A stretch of DNA of 8,525 bases from a bacterium. Its GTDB lineage: Bacteria; UBA6262. Where the stretch lies: the NCBI GenBank assembly GCA_028716025.1, contig JAQUQP010000059.1:1-8525 (forward strand), given 5' to 3'. Below, piece by piece: positions 5,994-8,525 of this stretch. How positions within the stretch are numbered: the stretch's first letter is position 1; each line of letters begins with the position of its first letter. A program made the translations under genes and the position numbers. The notes beneath the pieces are model-generated. The model was not told where the DNA came from. It ran no database searches and saw only the letters and a list, made by a program, of their open reading frames with translations.

Positions 5994-6012
5994 AAAAAGC
6001 GCCAGCGGGCGC
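5994..6012 (-). terminator. Terminator after the 6029-6679 gene
   Basis: GCGCC/GGCGC stem with CGCT loop followed by five T on the minus strand, about 17 nt past the stop codon of the upstream gene. It separates that gene from the 5122-5892 gene. Confidence 0.75.
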
Positions 6013-6028
6013 AGCACCGATTACAAAA

Positions 6029-6679
6029 CTATCCGTTCTTTCTCCTCAGTCCCAGCAGTCCCACCAAACCCGTCCCCAGCAGCATAAATGTCCCAGGTTC
6101 AGGAATGGGATTAATATTCATGGTTCCTTTTAACAAAGTAGTATCATAATAGTCATACCCGGCAGGAGAAACTCCAAAATACAGATAATCATTCGCATTC
6201 ATGGCAATACCGGCCAAATTAAAGACAGATCCATTATTACCGGATAGATTAGTATTCCAAAGAACAGATCCGTTTTTCTTGACAAAGACATTGATCAAGG
6301 GAGAATTGTTCGCTGCTCTAAATTCCCCGCTAAGATCAAAAAATGATGCCATGGTGGCTTTATAAGCCAAGACCGCGTATTCTGTGCCATAGGTCCAACC
6401 CTGTCCAGGATTACTGGCTGGATGCATTACGATCCACGTAGAATTATTGTCCTTATATAACAAAGGTACAGAAAATCCTTGTCCCGGAGTGCCAAACGAA
6501 TATGCTCCTGTATCAGCCAGCTGTCTGTAACTGTTAGTACTGGGATTATACGCGTCGGCCCACAGGCTATTCTGCCCCTGAATATCAGGAAAACTGCTCC
6601 AGAGGTCCACAGTCATACCAAATACACTCTGTACCGCGTATAACGTAAAAAAAACCGTAATTAGCATTACTTTTTTCAT
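6029..6679 (-). CDS. PEP-CTERM protein with uncharacterised beta-rich ectodomain
   Basis: A 216-residue secreted protein. Residues 1-21 are a Sec signal (cleavage near SVFG). The ectodomain (22-190) starts MTVDLWSSFPDIQGQNSLWADAY and is rich in Asn, Gly, Tyr and Trp, with alternating hydrophobic residues that suggest beta strands (TWIVMHP; LINVFVKKNGSVLWNTNL; NDYLYFGVSP). I recognise no named domain. The end is IPEPGT (192-197), a hydrophobic helix and LRRKNG, an exosortase signal. The longer ORF starts at ATG 6685, but GAGGAG (6686-6691) abuts that codon and is 6 nt from ATG 6679, which is therefore chosen. The gap to the upstream PEP-CTERM gene is only about 47 nt without a terminator, so the two are probably cotranscribed. 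Secretion and anchoring are firm; function is unknown. Confidence 0.85.
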   Translation of the reverse strand: MKKVMLITVFFTLYAVQSVFGMTVDLWSSFPDIQGQNSLWADAYNPSTNSYRQLADTGAYSFGTPGQGFSVPLLYKDNNSTWIVMHPASNPGQGWTYGTEYAVLAYKATMASFFDLSGEFRAANNSPLINVFVKKNGSVLWNTNLSGNNGSVFNLAGIAMNANDYLYFGVSPAGYDYYDTTLLKGTMNINPIPEPGTFMLLGTGLVGLLGLRRKNG

Positions 6680-6685
6680 CTTCAT

Positions 6686-6691
6686 CTCCTC
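6686..6691 (-). promoter_or_regulatory. Ribosome binding site that fixes the start at 6679
   Basis: GAGGAG directly touches ATG 6685 (spacing 0) and stands 6 nt from ATG 6679, so initiation at 6679 fits normal spacing. Confidence 0.7.
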
Positions 6692-6726
6692 AACTCAAAA
6701 CTGTATATTGCTCTTAAGAAGAACGG

Positions 6727-7506
6727 CTAACTGCGAACGATCTTTCTCTTTAATCCCAGCAATCCAACCAATCCCGTACCTAACAGCATTACTGTCCCCG
6801 GTTCCGGTATCGGATTCGAAGCTTCCCTTACTGCCCATTCTTCAAAACCAGCAGTATTAGGATTGTTAATTCCGAATTTCGAGTAAAGATAAACATATTT
6901 GTAGTTCCCGCCAAAGATCGTTTCCGGGAAATAGGCATACATATCACCCCAGCCTTGCCCATGATTCAGAGCATAGTCTAGTTTAATGTATTGATTCACG
7001 GCAGCGCTATCCAGTCTATAGATCAAAGAAGCGTCAGTTAATTGTAACACTCCGCTGGCATTGAATGTAGTTACTGATTGATTCGGGGTATTAGACAAAA
7101 ACAGCTGGATATCATCTAAGGAAAGCAATCTGTCATTCCCGTTCTTATCTTGATTAATGTCCAACAAGAATTCACGATAAGTACCGCCAAATACTGACAT
7201 TGATGGGACAGCGCTCAAAAGCAGCTCGCGGTTGAAATTATCAGAAGATCCATTGTTCAATACGCCATTCACGGTTGTATTATACGCCTCTATAATATCG
7301 AGATTACCACCCACTCCCACTTGCACGAATGAGTCAACATGACCGGTCCCGGTCGCTCTTAGATCAATTTGCTTAAACCAGGCTCCATCCCAATAAGCGG
7401 CTGCACTGGCAGTCGTCAGGTCCAGAGGAACAGCTCCTGCTGACTGCACTGCTACTGAAAAGATCAAGATCAATAAAAAACCTAAATAGACAAACATATT
7501 TTTCAT
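6727..7506 (-). CDS. PEP-CTERM protein with an acidic DxNxD calcium-loop-like motif
   Basis: A 259-residue secreted protein. The signal peptide is about 1-25 (QSAGA). The ectodomain has beta-strand-like stretches and a segment EFLLDINQDKNGNDRLLSLD (112-131) that continues DIQLFL; its Asp116, Asn118, Asp120, Asn122 and Asp131/132 resemble an EF-hand-like calcium loop. Similar LDINQ...LSLD segments occur in other PEP-CTERM proteins as I recall them, but I know no function for them. The C-terminus is IPEPGT (233-238), a hydrophobic helix and KRKIVRS, longer by two residues than its neighbours' tails. The start ATG 7506 is supported by GAGGG 6 nt upstream. A terminator for the preceding gene lies just upstream (7550-7592). 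Probably cotranscribed with the 6029-6679 gene. Calcium binding is inference. Confidence 0.86.
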   Translation of the reverse strand: MKNMFVYLGFLLILIFSVAVQSAGAVPLDLTTASAAAYWDGAWFKQIDLRATGTGHVDSFVQVGVGGNLDIIEAYNTTVNGVLNNGSSDNFNRELLLSAVPSMSVFGGTYREFLLDINQDKNGNDRLLSLDDIQLFLSNTPNQSVTTFNASGVLQLTDASLIYRLDSAAVNQYIKLDYALNHGQGWGDMYAYFPETIFGGNYKYVYLYSKFGINNPNTAGFEEWAVREASNPIPEPGTVMLLGTGLVGLLGLKRKIVRS

Positions 7507-7549
7507 GCTTTTCCCTCACCTTTTCTTTTACATTTGTATCGTACTATAT

Positions 7550-7592
7550 AAACACAAAAAGCCGCGGAGAGTTATGCCACTCTCAGCAGCTT
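7550..7592 (-). terminator. Rho-independent terminator between PEP-CTERM genes
   Basis: On the minus strand a stem of about 13 positions (AAGCTGCTGAGAG with CTCTCCGCGGCTT, one mismatch and one G-T pair), loop TGGCATAA, then TTTTTGTGTTT. It ends the unit containing the 7730-8326 gene. Confidence 0.75.
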
Positions 7593-7639
7593 AAAATAAA
7601 CAAAGTTAAATTAGCTGTTACCAAAATACTCATAAATTA

Positions 7640-7654
7640 CTCAAACTTTTTGAG
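7640..7654. repeat. Small hairpin next to the 38-bp repeat, gap 7593-7729
   Basis: CTCAAA/TTTGAG with a 3-nt loop, overlapping the edge of the 38-bp hairpin repeat by 2 nt. The rest of the gap between the two genes (7507-7729) holds two larger hairpins, the ribosome binding site at 7513-7521 and AT-rich sequence; I see no other gene in it. Confidence 0.4.
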
Positions 7655-7690
7655 CTGCCATACGGTATCAGGGTGTTACCCCTGATACCG
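7653..7690. repeat. 38-bp hairpin repeat, copy 1, after the 7730-8326 gene
   Basis: It matches 8347-8384 at 37 of 38 positions (G at 7675 against A at 8369). Arms CGGTATCAGGG (7663-7673) and CCCTGATACCG (7680-7690) form an 11-bp stem with a 6-nt loop. There is no T-run on either side, so it is not a classical terminator. It begins about 40 nt past the stop codon of the 7730-8326 gene. Confidence 0.85.
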
Positions 7691-7729
7691 CACGGATCTT
7701 GAACCATATATCCACTATGTTGCTAAATA

Positions 7730-8326
7730 TTATGCTTTCTTACCAAATCTTACTTTGCCATAACCGATCAAACCAACTAATCCTGAACCTAAGAGCATGA
7801 ATGTCCCTGGTTCCGGAACCGGTGCGCCAGGATTAGGATTCGGCAATGTCCCGCCATTAACTGTAAGTGCTGACTTAGCCAGCGTCACAGCCCAGTAATC
7901 ATAGCTATGAGTTGAGTCAATATCCATCCTTACCTGAAGTCCTGAGGCAATATCATCATAAAAGTTTGAACCCAAGGTAAAAGTAGAATATCCCCAACTA
8001 TTATCTAAACCAACAAGACTGCCTAAAAAGGTCCAAGAACCACTGTCATAGGCATAAATATTATCAACTTCAGGATCGTAGGAAGCATTCGCGTCCACAT
8101 CCCAAGCGCTAATATTCAGAGTAGCAGAGGTGATAGTACCACCGATTACGTTATGTGACCAACCCCAATCTTCATTATACCAGCGATAATACGGTGAATC
8201 ATACGTTGATGCTTCATCCGGGCAGAAATAGCCTGTCGGGAACTCAACAACATCCACCACTGCATAAGCAGAAGTACTAAATACAAGTATTGCACCTAAA
8301 ATAGCTAATAATTTTACTATCCGCAT
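7730..8326 (-). CDS. PEP-CTERM protein with variant GYGK.RFGKKA tail
   Basis: A 198-residue secreted protein. The signal peptide is 1-22 (STSAYA). The ectodomain shows SATLNISAWDVDANASYDPE (67-86) followed by VDNIYAYDSGSWTFLG, an acidic beta-sandwich-like stretch, and SHSYDYWAVTLAKSALTVNGG near the end; I cannot name the domain. After a Pro/Asn-rich linker (PNPNPGAP) come VPEPGT (170-175), a hydrophobic helix and the tail GYGKVRFGKKA, unlike the RRK tails of the next three genes but matching the partial gene upstream. The frame opens at TTG 8347, but AAGGAG (8332-8337) lies inside that extension and 5 nt before ATG 8326, so 8326 is the start. No promoter is visible in the 94-nt gap, which holds a copy of the 38-bp hairpin; cotranscription with the upstream gene is likely. 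Confidence 0.87.
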   Translation of the reverse strand: MRIVKLLAILGAILVFSTSAYAVVDVVEFPTGYFCPDEASTYDSPYYRWYNEDWGWSHNVIGGTITSATLNISAWDVDANASYDPEVDNIYAYDSGSWTFLGSLVGLDNSWGYSTFTLGSNFYDDIASGLQVRMDIDSTHSYDYWAVTLAKSALTVNGGTLPNPNPGAPVPEPGTFMLLGSGLVGLIGYGKVRFGKKA

Positions 8327-8331
8327 TTTCT

Positions 8332-8337
8332 CTCCTT
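8332..8337 (-). promoter_or_regulatory. Ribosome binding site that fixes the start at 8326
   Basis: AAGGAG stands 5 nt before ATG 8326. The longer ORF start (TTG 8347) lies upstream of this site and has no site of its own. Confidence 0.7.
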
Positions 8338-8346
8338 TTTGTTTCA

Positions 8347-8387
8347 AGCTGCCATACGGTATCAGGGTATTACCCCTGATACCGTAT
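8347..8387. repeat. 38-bp hairpin repeat, copy 2, between the two right-hand PEP-CTERM genes
   Basis: Arms at 8354-8367 and 8374-8387 form a perfect 14-bp stem with loop TATTAC. The 38-bp core (8347-8384) is nearly identical to 7653-7690. It starts about 34 nt past the stop of the partial gene at 8421 and ends about 10 nt before the next ribosome binding site, without a T-run. Confidence 0.85.
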
Positions 8388-8420
8388 AGACTGATCTAAT
8401 TCATGGCCATTAACTAAATC

Positions 8421-8525
8421 TTAAGCCTTCTTACCGAATCTTGCTTTGCCGTAACCTAACAAGCCAAGTAAACCAGTGCCTAAGAGCATCAGACTGCCCG
8501 GTTCGGGAACCGCCGGAGCATAGGT
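8421..8525 (-). CDS. C-terminal end of a sixth PEP-CTERM protein, cut by the window edge
   Basis: Only the last 34 residues are present: TYAPAVPEPGS, the hydrophobic helix LMLLGTGLLGLLG and the tail YGKARFGKKA, ending at TAA (8421-8423). This is a complete PEP-CTERM sorting signal with the same variant tail as the 7730-8326 gene. The ectodomain and start lie outside the window, so nothing can be said about its function beyond secretion and exosortase processing. Confidence 0.88.
   Translation of the reverse strand, partial: TYAPAVPEPGSLMLLGTGLLGLLGYGKARFGKKA

Noticed and set aside
5893..6000. A sigma54 promoter (GG-N10-GC), as known for PEP-CTERM genes under PrsK/PrsR control
   Set aside because: I checked the leaders of the PEP-CTERM genes and found no GG/GC pair at the correct spacing with the usual flanking bases.
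5972..6026. Repeated GTAATCG flanking the terminator after the 6029-6679 gene, as target-site duplication of an insertion
   Set aside because: A 7-bp match around about 40 bp without terminal inverted repeats is expected by chance often enough; the segment is explained by the terminator.
7592..7654. A 16-codon ORF starting MSILVTANLT in the gap between PEP-CTERM genes
   Set aside because: Very short, without a ribosome binding site, and it ends inside the terminator stem; most likely chance.
7653..8384. Two near-identical repeats as a CRISPR array
   Set aside because: Only two copies, separated by almost 700 bp containing a whole gene. There are no regular spacers and no cas genes.

Overview
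All recognisable genes in this window lie on the minus strand. The window looks like a chromosomal segment of a Gram-negative-type (diderm) bacterium with moderate GC. The evidence is a lipoprotein with a TPR domain, a ComEC-type competence channel and a run of six proteins ending in PEP-CTERM sorting signals. PEP-CTERM proteins are the substrates of exosortase in diderm, exopolysaccharide-producing bacteria. The gene style (short SD-led genes, many PEP-CTERM proteins, a HAMP-only membrane protein) would suit Omnitrophota or a related candidate phylum. That placement is inference; no rRNA or marker gene is present.

Left part, read in the direction of transcription (high to low coordinates). 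A near-consensus sigma70 promoter at 4284-4312 drives a six-helix membrane protein (3402-4277). This gene overlaps by ATGA a TPR lipoprotein (2515-3405). A second promoter (about 2460-2491) precedes a small coiled-coil ORF (2218-2400, start uncertain, possibly frameshifted), a HAMP-domain membrane protein (1651-2199), a terminator, and then comEC (from 1554, running off the left edge).

Right part (4392-8525): six consecutive PEP-CTERM genes, the outermost cut by the right edge. Each full-length protein has an N-terminal Sec signal, a different secreted beta-rich ectodomain and a near-identical C-terminal tripartite signal (PEP motif, hydrophobic helix, basic tail). One ectodomain is a C-type lectin fold with EPN and WND calcium/sugar-site motifs. 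Terminator-like hairpins separate most of the genes. The two rightmost genes share a variant tail (GYGK.RFGKKA) and each is followed by the same 38-bp hairpin repeat, which suggests tandem duplication of gene plus hairpin. No exosortase is present in the window.

Three PEP-CTERM genes have their best start a few codons downstream of the longest ORF start, because the longer version would begin inside or beside the Shine-Dalgarno sequence. No RNA genes, CRISPR arrays, transposases or phage genes were seen. I do not see a clear new multi-gene system. The most unusual points are the PEP-CTERM array and its repeated hairpins, the probably leaderless consensus promoter, the altered metal-site motif and short N-terminus of ComEC, and the small coiled-coil ORF without a normal start codon.
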